64,000 nucleotides of DNA from JBNKFV01 sp050289485 (GTDB lineage: Bacteria; Pseudomonadota; Gammaproteobacteria; Pseudomonadales; Cellvibrionaceae), in the NCBI GenBank assembly GCA_050289485.1, contig JBNKFV010000005.1, positions 1-64,000 of the forward strand, written 5' to 3'. The translations under genes were made by a program, and so were the position numbers. This document shows positions 33,612 to 43,294 of this stretch, one piece after another; the stretch's first letter is position 1, and each line of letters starts with the position of its first letter. The notes under the pieces were generated by a model. It was not told the origin of the DNA and did not search any database. It was given only the letters and a program-made list of their open reading frames with translations.

Positions 33612-34244
33612 TTACTTCACCTCAACGTAATTGGCAGACGCGTCGCTGGACTTTTTCTGCAGGTAATCTTGTATGGATGCCACTTTGCGTTCTTTCGCTT
33701 CAAATAAGCTGTCCAGATGCTCTCTGGAGTTGATAATCCCCATCGAGGCAATAATACCTTGCTCATCAATTAATACGGCGTAGGGCAGCTTGGCAACGCC
33801 ATAGGTTTTGCCGAGTAGTTCGGAAACCACGTAAGGAAAGCCCTGTAAATTATGCTGTGTGATGTAGCCTGAGTGATCCTGCTCTTTGCCATCACTGCAA
33901 AGAATGGTGTCGATCCAGTTTGCTTCTGCTTTTGCAGCAGACTTAAGTGAGGGTACCAGTGTTTTACAGATAGGGCAGTCTGGCGACATAAAAAACAACA
34001 GTTGTGATTTGCCATTTGCTGGAATGCCACCAATGGTAACGGTTTTGCTATTGATTGTTTGCAGTGCCAAGTCGGGTGCTTTCTGCCCCACTTTAAGGTT
34101 TTGGTTCATTGACAGAGCGCCGGCTGGGGCTACACGTTCATACAACACGCCAATTTGTCGAAGTAGGGCAAAAATAACAAACGCCATAGTGACAACGGCG
34201 CACCAAAGTAAAATGTTTGAGACAACGAGAATACTGTTCATCAT
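33612..34244 (-). CDS. mauD: MauD-like thiol-disulfide oxidoreductase
   Basis: 210 aa. One N-terminal membrane anchor (LLWCAVVTMAFVIFALL) and a periplasmic thioredoxin-like domain with the CPIC motif (FMSPDCPICK). In methylamine dehydrogenase systems MauD is needed to form the light-chain disulfides. It is next to the light chain gene and 23 bases after mauE in the B-E-D-A order known for mau and aau clusters. Confidence 0.9.
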   Translation of the reverse strand: MMNSILVVSNILLWCAVVTMAFVIFALLRQIGVLYERVAPAGALSMNQNLKVGQKAPDLALQTINSKTVTIGGIPANGKSQLLFFMSPDCPICKTLVPSLKSAAKAEANWIDTILCSDGKEQDHSGYITQHNLQGFPYVVSELLGKTYGVAKLPYAVLIDEQGIIASMGIINSREHLDSLFEAKERKVASIQDYLQKKSSDASANYVEVK

Positions 34245-34267
34245 GTCCTTCTTGTTAGCCTATTTGT

Positions 34268-34816
34268 TTAACGTTTTTTAGACAAAGCTAAAATGTACTG
34301 TGTGTTAGTTTGCAGCTGTTCAACGGCCACATACGTGATGATGGCAAAAGCGGCTGTGGCAGCGGCCAATAACCAAAACGACCATGTGGGTGTGGCGTGT
34401 AGCAGCGGTGCGTAAACTGGTAGTGTGACCACACCGATTAATACCAGATTGCGTACCAGTAGCGCGGGGCTGATTACCGAGCGGCCCGCAGGGCCACTAC
34501 AGCCGCAATCCATACCGGCTTTACCCTGGGCTATTTGTCTGGCGATAAGTAGCGTATAGGTTATTAACAGACTGACCCCCATTGCAATGCCAACACTCTG
34601 CGTGGCAGGAATCACTACCGCAGCTGCGATGGCCAGTTCCAGTAAACCTGTACCTAATACACCTGCTTTGGCTAATTCGTGGCTGTTGATGCCGTAGTTT
34701 TCGGCCACACCTACATAATAAAGCTGGTTTGCTGGGCTAAGTTTATGCACCGCGGCACTCACAAAGAGCCACGCGGTGAATAATGTTGATGCGGTGACAA
34801 GTGTCCAAATTAACAT
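34268..34816 (-). CDS. mauE: MauE-like membrane protein
   Basis: 182 aa with four membrane segments (first at about 5-22) and a CGCSG motif (GMDCGCSGPAG). This is the MauE/DoxX-like family required together with MauD for a stable light chain, perhaps passing electrons to its thiol site. Located between the heavy chain and mauD genes. Confidence 0.9.
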   Translation of the reverse strand: MLIWTLVTASTLFTAWLFVSAAVHKLSPANQLYYVGVAENYGINSHELAKAGVLGTGLLELAIAAAVVIPATQSVGIAMGVSLLITYTLLIARQIAQGKAGMDCGCSGPAGRSVISPALLVRNLVLIGVVTLPVYAPLLHATPTWSFWLLAAATAAFAIITYVAVEQLQTNTQYILALSKKR

Positions 34817-34846
34817 GCCGTAAAATGACCTCTACCAGCGTGGTGA

Positions 34847-36109
34847 TCAGTAAGCTTTATTGATAAGTAACGGGGTTACGGTACCAAGATCTGTCAATGT
34901 GCGAATAATCTCACCTGTCTTGGTGTTATAAACCTCGATAGCCAGTTCACCATTGGTAACCGCCATTACCGGGTTGTCACCACGAGTGACTCCTAACGAC
35001 AGGGCACCTTTAGGCGCGTCGATGGTGGCAACACGTTTTTTGTTTGCGGCATCGTATACCCAGATTCGATCACCTCCATGTTGGTGTGAACCTTCGTGGC
35101 CGTTGGGTTGCATAATCAAATACACATTGCCTTGATCGTCGTTGTCTATCAAAACCAACCCGCCAGGGCGAAAGTTGGCTTTTTGCTCATCTTCCGACAA
35201 CAAGTTCCAGCTGCCTTTGTATTTGGCAACATCGTTGCGTAAGTCAACTTCGTGCATTAAGCCTTTGAAACTGGGGAAGTAGGCAATGCCATCAATAATG
35301 GCTGGATGTTCGAAGATGGGTGTTTCCATACTGTCGAAAAAGGGCGCGACCGTGTGTCGCGACGCCAGTTTACCTTCGTCATCCAGCACAACACTCAGCA
35401 ACCCACCGTTGCTGCAGATCGACATCACACCGCGCTCACCAGAAGGAAAGGTTAAGACGCATCCTGGCGTATCTACCGTACCGACGATTTCATAGGTGTC
35501 GAGGTTTACCACGGTAAAAGACGACGCGGGTGTAAAGTTACTGACGTAAAGAAACTTTTCATCGGCCGACAACGACATGGAATAGCGTTCCGGTAGCGCC
35601 TGCAAACGGTCTGTAGGCCATGGAATCTCTTTAACGATTTTTAATGTTTCTTTGTTGTAAATGGTTAGGTAATCGAGTTTCTTGCCGCGGGTGCCACGCT
35701 CCTGAAAGGTTTCGATAATATAAATTTCCGGACGCTTTTTACCTTGGGTAAGGTTGCCGAGAAAACTCTTGTCGATGATGCCTTTTATGCGCTTGCTGTC
35801 TACCTTTTCGGCAGTATCAAGGATAATAACTTTGCCCGCCGACATATTGAAGAAGTTGGCCTCATCAACCAGTATCCAACTCTCTGGGTATGATGCTGGC
35901 AAAGTTTCGACGTGGCCAGTTTCTTCTATCGGCAATGGAGGGAGGCTCGGATCGTAAGCTGGTGGCGTTTCGTTTGTTGTATGCCCTGCGTCTGATGTGT
36001 TTGTCGGGGTTTCTGATTGTTTATCATTACAGGCAACGAGTGCCAGCAAACTGACAGAAAACGCTGTCACCTGCATGATTTTATTGAAAGATAACGTATC
36101 GTTTGTCAA
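34847..36109 (-). CDS. TTQ amine dehydrogenase heavy chain, lipoprotein-type signal
   Basis: About 420 aa. The mature part is a seven-bladed propeller typical of MauB/AauB (YSMSLSADEKFLYVSNFTPASSF, RGVMSICSNGGLL, HQHGGDRIWVYD). The signal ends in LLALVAC, a lipobox, so the protein seems to be lipid-anchored, unlike the soluble periplasmic enzymes best known. It is followed by a Thr/Glu/Pro-rich linker. The start is uncertain: TTG 36109 has AGAAGGA 10 bases upstream, ATG 36076 has none, and the frame stays open to 36193 inside the aldehyde dehydrogenase gene. Partner of the light chain at 33091. Confidence 0.85.
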   Translation of the reverse strand: MTNDTLSFNKIMQVTAFSVSLLALVACNDKQSETPTNTSDAGHTTNETPPAYDPSLPPLPIEETGHVETLPASYPESWILVDEANFFNMSAGKVIILDTAEKVDSKRIKGIIDKSFLGNLTQGKKRPEIYIIETFQERGTRGKKLDYLTIYNKETLKIVKEIPWPTDRLQALPERYSMSLSADEKFLYVSNFTPASSFTVVNLDTYEIVGTVDTPGCVLTFPSGERGVMSICSNGGLLSVVLDDEGKLASRHTVAPFFDSMETPIFEHPAIIDGIAYFPSFKGLMHEVDLRNDVAKYKGSWNLLSEDEQKANFRPGGLVLIDNDDQGNVYLIMQPNGHEGSHQHGGDRIWVYDAANKKRVATIDAPKGALSLGVTRGDNPVMAVTNGELAIEVYNTKTGEIIRTLTDLGTVTPLLINKAY

Positions 36110-36134
36110 TGTCGTTGCGTCCTTCTGCGCTACG

Positions 36135-37556
36135 TTATTTGGGGATATGCAGTGTTTGTAGTGAGGTGTACTCTCGTAAACCATGCTCGCCAAACTCTAC
36201 GCCCATGCCAGATTGTTTGATACCACCAAATGGCGCGTTGGGTTTGACGGCACCGTGGTCGTTAATCCACACCGATCCACATTCCAACCGTGTGGCCAAC
36301 TCGCTCGCTTTGGCTATGTTGCTGGTCCAGAAAGACCCGCCCAAGCCATTGCTGTTCTGATTGGCAAGGCTGATAACTTCGTCGATATCGGTATAACGTA
36401 TAATCGGTACAATTGGTCCAAACTGCTCTTCATCAACAAGCCTGTTGCCGTTAGTGAGCCCGGTTACCAGTGTTGGCTCAAAGAAGTAGCCAGGACCGTC
36501 AATTGGCTTACCACCCGCCACAACCGTACCACCCTCTTCAATAGCCGCTTTGGCCAAGTCTTTTACGATATTCAGCTGGTTAATATTTTGCAATGGCCCC
36601 AACTCAGTACCGTCTTCCAGACCATTGCCGACTTTGACCATGTTGGCCATTTCCACGAGCTTGCTGACAACCGCGTCATACAGCGAATCGTGCACGTACA
36701 ACCGTTTTAGTGCAGCACAAGTTTGCCCATTGTTGTGGAAGCAGTTGGTAAACAGGGCATTGGCTATACTGTCTACATCGGCATCAGGCAGTACGATACC
36801 GGCATCGTTGCCGCCCAGTTCCAGGGTTAAGCGTTTCAGTGTGGCACTGGCTGTTTCCATAATCTTGCGGCCAGTAGCAGTGGAGCCAGTAAAAATAATT
36901 TTATTAACGTCTGCATGGCTGGTGAGCGTTGCTCCTATTTCCGGGCCACCCAGTACCAAGTTTAGTACACCTGCGGGCAAAACCTGATTGGCCAGCGCAA
37001 CAAAGCGTGCCGTAGCCACCGGAGTGAATGGAGAAGGCTTAATAACCACCGTATTGCCGCTGAGTAGGGCTGGCATAATGTGCCAGATGGCAATCATCAG
37101 TGGCCAGTTCCAGGGGGTAATAGAGGCAACGACTCCAAGAGGCTTGTAATGGGCTTCGAGGCGCATGCCATCGCCATCTTGCAGAATTTCTGGTTCCAGG
37201 CGCAAGGTGCTGGTGTACTGAGTCCAGCCAATTGCACCGCCCACCTCCATGCCGGAACCGATACCGTTAAGGCCTCCCATGGGCTTGCCGGTTTCTTGTG
37301 TCAGCAACTGCATTAGTTCCGGCATGTTGTCTTCCAAGACCTTGGCGAGCTTCATTAGATACTCAGCACGCTCATCGTAGCTAAGCTGGCTCCAGGGAAG
37401 AAAGGCTGCGCGCGCGGCGGCTACTGCCTGGTTAACATCGTCTTTCGAACAGTCTGAAACCGTCGCAAAAGGGGTGCCGGTAGCAGGGTTGATGACTGGG
37501 GTGGGGGTACCAGTGTTAGCTTCTAAGCCATTGATTATATTTGAATAGTTTTTCAT
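36135..37556 (-). CDS. NAD(P)-dependent aldehyde dehydrogenase
   Basis: 473 aa, standard ALDH size. ITPWNWPLMIAIW, the catalytic Glu in TLELGGND, the nucleophile Cys in NNGQTCAALKR and the later EQFGPIVPI are all in place. It would oxidise the aldehyde produced by the amine dehydrogenase, the second step of the pathway, comparable to FeaB in phenylethylamine use. Start ATG 37556 (MKNYSNIING); the frame extends to 37676 without a signal. It heads the leftward amine operon. Confidence 0.9.
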   Translation of the reverse strand: MKNYSNIINGLEANTGTPTPVINPATGTPFATVSDCSKDDVNQAVAAARAAFLPWSQLSYDERAEYLMKLAKVLEDNMPELMQLLTQETGKPMGGLNGIGSGMEVGGAIGWTQYTSTLRLEPEILQDGDGMRLEAHYKPLGVVASITPWNWPLMIAIWHIMPALLSGNTVVIKPSPFTPVATARFVALANQVLPAGVLNLVLGGPEIGATLTSHADVNKIIFTGSTATGRKIMETASATLKRLTLELGGNDAGIVLPDADVDSIANALFTNCFHNNGQTCAALKRLYVHDSLYDAVVSKLVEMANMVKVGNGLEDGTELGPLQNINQLNIVKDLAKAAIEEGGTVVAGGKPIDGPGYFFEPTLVTGLTNGNRLVDEEQFGPIVPIIRYTDIDEVISLANQNSNGLGGSFWTSNIAKASELATRLECGSVWINDHGAVKPNAPFGGIKQSGMGVEFGEHGLREYTSLQTLHIPK

Positions 37557-37894
37557 AAGCGTTACTTCTGTTCGAAGGCCTGTGGCTATTATATTTAATG
37601 GATATAAAGGAATTTCTCCTTGCATTAGTAGCGAGTAAAGCAGAGTTTGTACGCCTTTTCTTGGATAAACGTGCACTTAAAAATTGACTGAGAGGGTACA
37701 TAGCAAAAAGCCTAGTGTTTTTGTCTTTATTTACAGCACGTTATGTTTTTTTGTCTATTCTGAATAAGAACCTAGCTTCACTCTAGTACAAAAAAAGCGT
37801 TCTCTCAGGTTCAGGATATATAGAAGTGCTTAATTTAGTATTCAATGGGTAACCAAATAACAAGATTCTGTTCAATCAATGGGGATAATGTATC
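37557..37894. promoter_or_regulatory. Divergent control region of the amine operon and TonB receptor
   Basis: 338 bases between two divergent genes with no gene of its own. TGTTTTTGTCTTTAT at 37716 and TGTTTTTTTGTCTATTC at 37744 are similar direct repeats spaced 28 bp apart, possible half-sites for the AraC-type regulator encoded at 40201. GGGGA before the GTG at 37895 is the receptor ribosome binding site. Assignment is inferential. Confidence 0.4.
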
Positions 37895-40087
37895 GTGAAA
37901 AAATTTAACCAAAAGCCACTTGTTCTAATGGGGTTGTCGGCGCTGATTGCCAGCCCGTTAGCAAATGCCAATGTGTTTGAGTTAGAAGAAATTGTTGTCA
38001 CTGCACAAAAACGCGAACAAAGTTTGCAAGATGTGCCGATTTCAGTGTCGGCGTTTAGTGGTAATCAGCTAAAAAATCTGGGTGTAACCAATACCACAGA
38101 GATCACGCAGCAAATCCCTGGCATGCAGCTGCAAACCTGGACGCCTGCCTTTACCATTATCAATCTTCGCGGCATTTCGCAGAACAACTTTCAAGATAAC
38201 CTGGAAGCGCCCGTTGCCATGTATGTTGATGGTGCCTACATCGCCAGTATGAATGCGGTAAACGGCCAATTGTTTGATGTTGAGCGTGTAGAGGTGTTGC
38301 GGGGTCCGCAGGGCACACTGTATGGCCGTAATACAACGGGCGGCTTAGTGCATTATATTACCCGTGGCGCGGATTCTGACGAGCTCAATGGCTACGCTGA
38401 AGTCACTGGTGCTGAATTCAGTAAAAAATCTGTTGAAGCTGCCATTGGTGGTGGCTTAACCGATAATGTGCGCGGTCGACTGGCGGCTCGTTGGGAAGAA
38501 AGTGATGGTTACACCAAATCGGTAACCCCTGGTATTCGTGATGCTCACGGTGCCAATGGCTATACTATACGTGGCGCCTTGGACGTAGATTTCAGTGATA
38601 AGTTAAACGGTGATTTTCGTGTAACTTATTCTAAAGATGATGATGTGCCATCAGGCACTTACAGTATCAATTTTGCAACCTTCGACCCGAATACCGGCTT
38701 GGGTGTGAATGCGCCAGGTCGTTTAACCGGTGAGCTGGAGCATGCCTCTACCCTTGAAGGACGTTACGATCGTGAATCTACCAATGCGTTAGCTACCTTC
38801 ACTTATCAGCTGACTGATAATATTGAAGTGGTGTCGATTACTGACTACCTGGACCTGGATAAATTGTATCTCGAAGATGCGGCTGGTGGTTTGTTTTACT
38901 TCCCTTACCGAACGCCTACACAGTTTGAAAGTTTTTCTCAGGAATTACGTTTGTCTGGTGACGGTGAACGCAGTCGCTGGCAGGCAGGCTTCTATTATCT
39001 GGATATGACCACTGAGTCACAACAAAGTGTGGCAGGTGCTGTGATTCTTGAAGGCGCTGGTGCAACCACCGATACCGCGTTCCAGCAATCCTTTAGCAAG
39101 TTAGATGCAAAAAACTGGTCGCTGTTTGGTCAGTATGAATATGATTTTACTGACAGCCTCACCGGTGTGGTTGGCTTGCGTTGGTCAGACGATGATAAAC
39201 ACTTGGATTTCACTCAATTCTACAGTGAAAGTGGCGCCGGTATACCCTTAATGCAGGTTTTTGATATTGCTAATGCCGGTATTGATGGTATCGATCAAAT
39301 CGATTACGAAGATTACGCCGCGCGTTTACAGTTGAACTACACCACGGAGCAGGGGCACTTGTTATATGCCTCTTACAATCGTGGTATCAAAGGGGGTAAC
39401 TGGTCGATCGACCCATTGGGTACGGTTGCGGCCATAGACCCGGCTAACCTGCGTCATGATGAGGAAGTTCTTACCTCTTATGAAGTAGGCTTTAAAGGTG
39501 ATTTGACAGATTATGTACGCTTGAATGTGGGCATGTTCTATTACGATTACGATGATTATCAGGCTTTTTCGCTGCTGGGTTTAACGCCCCAGGTGGCAAA
39601 CTCTGATGCAGAAGCCCACGGTGGTGAAGTGGAGCTAACGCTGATGCCGCTGGATGGTCTGGATATTCTCATTGGCTTGTCATATCTGGATTCTGAAGTA
39701 GATGCCGTGCCGGATGTATTTGGTGGCCTGAATAAAGCGGAATTTCCCAATGCCCCGCAATGGAGTGTGAACTCATTGATTCGTTACGAGTGGTCTATCC
39801 CTGTTGGGCGCATGGCTGTGCAGGTTGATGGTGTGTGGAATGACGACCAGTTTATTGAAGCAACCAACTCGCAAATCTCCCATGAAGACTCCTACCTTGT
39901 GTGGAATGCCAGTGTGTCTTACATGACTGAAGATGATGCCTGGAAGGTATCTGCCTGGGTGAAAAACGGAGGGGATGAAGTCTACCGCTTGTATAACCTG
40001 GATCTGGGCTTGTTAGGAATTTCTGAAGAAGTCTATGCGCCGCCTCGTTGGGCGGGTGTCACTGTTAGCTATAATTTTGGCGACTGA
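37895..40087 (+). CDS. TonB-dependent outer membrane receptor
   Basis: 730 aa. A signal peptide ends at ANA; the TonB box region is LEEIVVTAQKREQSLQDVP, followed by the plug (RGPQGTLYGRNTTGG) and a 22-strand barrel ending in VSYNF with a terminal aromatic. This group (iron-complex-receptor-like) takes up many substrates in marine bacteria. Divergent from the amine operon, so it may import an amine, its precursor or a metal complex needed there; that is inference. GTG start with GGGGA upstream. Confidence 0.9.
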   Translation: MKKFNQKPLVLMGLSALIASPLANANVFELEEIVVTAQKREQSLQDVPISVSAFSGNQLKNLGVTNTTEITQQIPGMQLQTWTPAFTIINLRGISQNNFQDNLEAPVAMYVDGAYIASMNAVNGQLFDVERVEVLRGPQGTLYGRNTTGGLVHYITRGADSDELNGYAEVTGAEFSKKSVEAAIGGGLTDNVRGRLAARWEESDGYTKSVTPGIRDAHGANGYTIRGALDVDFSDKLNGDFRVTYSKDDDVPSGTYSINFATFDPNTGLGVNAPGRLTGELEHASTLEGRYDRESTNALATFTYQLTDNIEVVSITDYLDLDKLYLEDAAGGLFYFPYRTPTQFESFSQELRLSGDGERSRWQAGFYYLDMTTESQQSVAGAVILEGAGATTDTAFQQSFSKLDAKNWSLFGQYEYDFTDSLTGVVGLRWSDDDKHLDFTQFYSESGAGIPLMQVFDIANAGIDGIDQIDYEDYAARLQLNYTTEQGHLLYASYNRGIKGGNWSIDPLGTVAAIDPANLRHDEEVLTSYEVGFKGDLTDYVRLNVGMFYYDYDDYQAFSLLGLTPQVANSDAEAHGGEVELTLMPLDGLDILIGLSYLDSEVDAVPDVFGGLNKAEFPNAPQWSVNSLIRYEWSIPVGRMAVQVDGVWNDDQFIEATNSQISHEDSYLVWNASVSYMTEDDAWKVSAWVKNGGDEVYRLYNLDLGLLGISEEVYAPPRWAGVTVSYNFGD

Positions 40088-40113
40088 TTTCGCTTAGTAA
40101 CGCTCTCTGTTTG

Positions 40114-40145
40114 CCGGCACATTTCATTTGTGCCGGTTTTTTTGT
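40114..40145 (+). terminator. Terminator of the TonB receptor gene
   Basis: CCGGCACA (40114-40121) pairs with TGTGCCGG (40129-40136), then a T tract. It lies just after the receptor stop. Confidence 0.9.
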
Positions 40146-40200
40146 TTATAGCGCCAGTGATATTGCTCAGTGGTTACGTTTGTGTAACTAAATTACAAAC

Positions 40201-41157
40201 TTAATTTATTTCGCGTAGTCGATATTGTCGAGGTGTGATGCTGTATTCCGATTTAAAACAGCGATGAAAATGGGATGCGTCAGAAAAACCCCACTCCAGT
40301 GCGATATCGGTCATCGACATATGTGTAAATTCCTCCGCGCTTAGAGCTTTGCGGCAGGCTTCCAGACGTTCTTTCTGGATATAGCGGGAAACTGAAATCC
40401 CTTCGGGTTTAAACAGCATGTGCAGATAACGTTTGCTGATATTTGCTTGGTGAGCAATAAATTCTGGAGACAACTGTGGGTTGCTGAGATTCAGGCTGAT
40501 CAGTCGTTTGATGGCGTGGATATGGTTGCCGGCAAATTTTTCGCGGCAATCATTTTTTTGCGGCTTCGCTTCGGCGTAAAGTGATGTGGCCAACAGGTCG
40601 AGAACATTGCTTTCGAGGCGCGACAAAATGCTGGGGTTCATGTTGCTAGCCTGCGACATTAAGTCTCTAACAAAATGGCTGAGCAAACTGTGTGGTGCAA
40701 CAGAGCTGTCCATTTTAATACCAATCATGTCGTCTATGCCGGGAAAGCGTTCCAGCAGTGTTTCATGAGGTACAGACAGAACGGCTTGTCGATATTTGTT
40801 TTTAAAATGTAACTCGTAAGGATCTGTGGTGGTGCAGACGACAAAATCACCCGGTGTCAGTATGGCCGAGCGATTGTATTGATTAACGAGCCCTTCGCCT
40901 TCGAGCTGGAATTTGACCAGGTAATAAGGGTCGGTTACTTCTCTGATATGGTGCTTGCGACGGTATACATTAATTTCATTGCCACCTACGCTGCTGATTG
41001 CAGTTTTCAATAAGTCGCGACTGTCTAACTCAAGTTCAATGTTCCCACTTTTGGCAAAATCCAGTTCCAGTGGACAAAAAGTCTCACACACTCGTTGACG
41101 CCATATTTCGATGTTGGCAGTCTCTTGCACTCTCTGGAACGCGTTGTGTTTAGTCAT
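40201..41157 (-). CDS. AraC-family transcriptional regulator
   Basis: 318 aa. The N-terminal half is an AraC_binding_2-type sensor domain (YYLVKFQLEGEGLVNQ, LTPGDFVVCTTTDPYEL). The C-terminal 100 residues are the double helix-turn-helix, IAHQANISKRYLHMLFK and ALEWGFSDASHFHRCFKSEYSITPRQYR. This sensor type is shared with FeaR, the activator of phenylethylamine oxidation in E. coli, which fits the amine-oxidation operon next door. Reads opposite to the TonB receptor, facing it tail to tail. Confidence 0.9.
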   Translation of the reverse strand: MTKHNAFQRVQETANIEIWRQRVCETFCPLELDFAKSGNIELELDSRDLLKTAISSVGGNEINVYRRKHHIREVTDPYYLVKFQLEGEGLVNQYNRSAILTPGDFVVCTTTDPYELHFKNKYRQAVLSVPHETLLERFPGIDDMIGIKMDSSVAPHSLLSHFVRDLMSQASNMNPSILSRLESNVLDLLATSLYAEAKPQKNDCREKFAGNHIHAIKRLISLNLSNPQLSPEFIAHQANISKRYLHMLFKPEGISVSRYIQKERLEACRKALSAEEFTHMSMTDIALEWGFSDASHFHRCFKSEYSITPRQYRLREIN

Positions 41158-41448
41158 GGTGCGGCCTATTTGTAGATATAAGCTACTTAACGCGAGTAAT
41201 AAGTCATAATACGGCGTTAATACTTTTTTGGTTTATACAGCTGATCGCACGTTGCATCGACGCAAAAAACGCGCCAACTGATGGAACACTCTTGTGTTAG
41301 GGGTGTTTGCTCAGTTTTTATTGTATTTGTCGAAGCTATCTTAAGCAATTGTCAAAAATATGCAATGAATCGGCACTGCGCGCCAGTTTAACGGGTGCGC
41401 AGGCACTGTTATGGTGCTCAAAATGCTAAGCCTGTGAGGTAGAGAATC

Positions 41449-41856
41449 ATGTTTCCTCGGATTACCCATATTGCCCTTCATGTTCGATCACTTACAGACT
41501 GTGTTACGTTTTATGCGCGCTATTGCCGTATGGACATCGTGCACCAACGCCGTTCCGGTGACAAAGAGATTGTCTGGATGGCAGAGTCAGGCAGGGAGAA
41601 GGACTTCATTTTTGTACTGATGAACGGTGGTGAGGATTTGGTTCTTTCTGGAAATGATTATCGTCATTTTGGTTTTGCCGTTGAAACCCGAGATGCGGTT
41701 GATGATATTGCCGCACAGGCTAGTAAAGATGGTTGCTTGGTATGGCCACCACGTGAAGAACCTTATCCGGTAGGCTATTATTGCGGCCTGCGCGATCCCA
41801 ATGGCAATTATGTTGAATTCAGTTATGGCCAGCCACTGGGGCCTGGGGCTGAATAA
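41449..41856 (+). CDS. VOC/glyoxalase family protein
   Basis: 135 aa with the beta-alpha-beta-beta-beta pattern of the vicinal oxygen chelate fold: ITHIALHVRSLTDCVTFYARYCRMD at the start and GYYCGLRDPNGNYVEFSYGQ at the end, giving His and Glu metal ligand candidates. These enzymes include glyoxalases, ring-cleaving dioxygenases and resistance proteins; substrate unknown. Followed after 16 bases by a small membrane protein gene. Confidence 0.82.
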   Translation: MFPRITHIALHVRSLTDCVTFYARYCRMDIVHQRRSGDKEIVWMAESGREKDFIFVLMNGGEDLVLSGNDYRHFGFAVETRDAVDDIAAQASKDGCLVWPPREEPYPVGYYCGLRDPNGNYVEFSYGQPLGPGAE

Positions 41857-41872
41857 CGTGAGAGGTGTCTAA

Positions 41873-42214
41873 TTGCTGGTTTATCTAGTGACGCTGGTGG
41901 TAACGCTGGTCGTGTTTGGGCTTGTATTGTTTTTGCTGATGCAAGTAAAAACACCGCATTATCGCCGCACCAAAGCGCACTTTATCCGGTTATTGACGTT
42001 GGTCGTGACTGGTCAGGCTACAGAGAATGACTGGTCAGTGATTATGGACATTCCTGTGCGTGAAAACCCGCAACTGGAAGATATTCGCCAGCGCTGCTTG
42101 GATATTGCTGAAGCAACCGCGATAGGCGAGACAGCAGAAGGATATTTATTTAATGCGCAAGGTGTGGCAGCGTTTAACGCTGTTTTGGACGAGTTATCGG
42201 CTTTGCCGGACTAG
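41873..42214 (+). CDS. Small membrane-anchored hypothetical protein
   Basis: 113 aa, one N-terminal membrane segment (LVYLVTLVVTLVVFGLVLFLLM) and a soluble helical tail; family not recognised. It opens with TTG 41873, preceded by AGAGG. It sits between the VOC gene and an AI-2E transporter and may be co-transcribed with both. Confidence 0.7.
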   Translation: MLVYLVTLVVTLVVFGLVLFLLMQVKTPHYRRTKAHFIRLLTLVVTGQATENDWSVIMDIPVRENPQLEDIRQRCLDIAEATAIGETAEGYLFNAQGVAAFNAVLDELSALPD

Positions 42215-42238
42215 TGTATTTTCTCTAAGGATGCCTGT

Positions 42239-43294
42239 ATGACCGCTCAGTACTCCCCCATGGCGAGGTTTCTGTTAATTACTGCCGCGTTTGTTGTGGT
42301 TGTGGCCGGAATGAAGGCCGCTGAAACATTATTGGTGCCGTTTTTTCTGTCTTTATTTATTGCTGTTATTTGCTCGCCGCCACTGGTGTGGATGCATAGT
42401 AAAGGTGTGCCAAATGGAGTAGCCATTGTGGTGGTCATCGCCATGGTGGTAGTGGTTGGCCTGTTGGTGGGCGCAGTTTTCAGTTCGTCAATTCATTCCT
42501 TTCGGCAGGATCTGCCTGAGTACCAGGCCCGACTTGCCGTATTAAGTGGCAGCCTGCGCGATATTCTTGCGCGCTTTGGGGTAAGCATTTCGGCTGACCA
42601 GTGGCGTGAGAGTGTTAACCCCAGTGCGGCATTGGCGATGGCGGGTAACACGCTGGCATCATTGGGCAATGTGATGACCAATGCCTTTTTAATTCTGCTG
42701 ACGGTGATTTTTATTCTGGCAGAAGAGGTGCGGTTTTCCGACAAGTTGCGGTCTATTAGTGGAGGGAATCTCGAGAAAAGTCTGGCAGCAGTTAATCGTT
42801 TTAACGGTAGCGTAAATCGCTATATGGCGATTAAAACCTCATTGAGTTTGCTCACCGGCGGGCTCATTGTATTGTGGTTGTGGGTGCAAGGTGTTGATTA
42901 TCCCATGCTGTGGGGGTTGCTGGCGTTTTTCCTTAATTTTGTGCCGACGTTGGGCTCTATTCTGGCCGCTATTCCGGCGGTTCTTTTGGCCATGGTACAG
43001 CTTGGTGTTGGCGATGGCATGATTACGGCGATAGGGTTTCTGCTGGTTAACGTTATCGTCGGTAATGCGCTTGAGCCGCGGTTAATGGGTAAGGGACTGG
43101 ATCTTTCGGCGTTGGTGGTATTTCTCTCGTTGGTGTTCTGGGGCTGGGTGTTAGGCCCCGTGGGTATGTTGCTGGCGGTACCCCTAACCATGACCGTGAA
43201 AATTGCCCTGGAAAGTTTCGAAGACACTAAAGGCCTGGCAGTTATTCTCGGTTCGGGTAAAGGTTTACCCAAACCGGCAAACGCTGAGGCTTAA
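42239..43294 (+). CDS. AI-2E family transporter (PerM-like permease)
   Basis: 351 aa membrane protein. About seven to eight hydrophobic segments and the AI-2E family signatures: early LLVPFFLSLFIAVI...PPLVW and late LLAFFLNFVPTLGSILAAIP and EPRLMGKGLDLSALVVFLSLVFWGWVLGPVGMLLAVPL region. Family members include autoinducer exporters and Na+/H+ antiporters; substrate not predictable. CTAAGGA before ATG 42239. Confidence 0.9.
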   Translation: MTAQYSPMARFLLITAAFVVVVAGMKAAETLLVPFFLSLFIAVICSPPLVWMHSKGVPNGVAIVVVIAMVVVVGLLVGAVFSSSIHSFRQDLPEYQARLAVLSGSLRDILARFGVSISADQWRESVNPSAALAMAGNTLASLGNVMTNAFLILLTVIFILAEEVRFSDKLRSISGGNLEKSLAAVNRFNGSVNRYMAIKTSLSLLTGGLIVLWLWVQGVDYPMLWGLLAFFLNFVPTLGSILAAIPAVLLAMVQLGVGDGMITAIGFLLVNVIVGNALEPRLMGKGLDLSALVVFLSLVFWGWVLGPVGMLLAVPLTMTVKIALESFEDTKGLAVILGSGKGLPKPANAEA

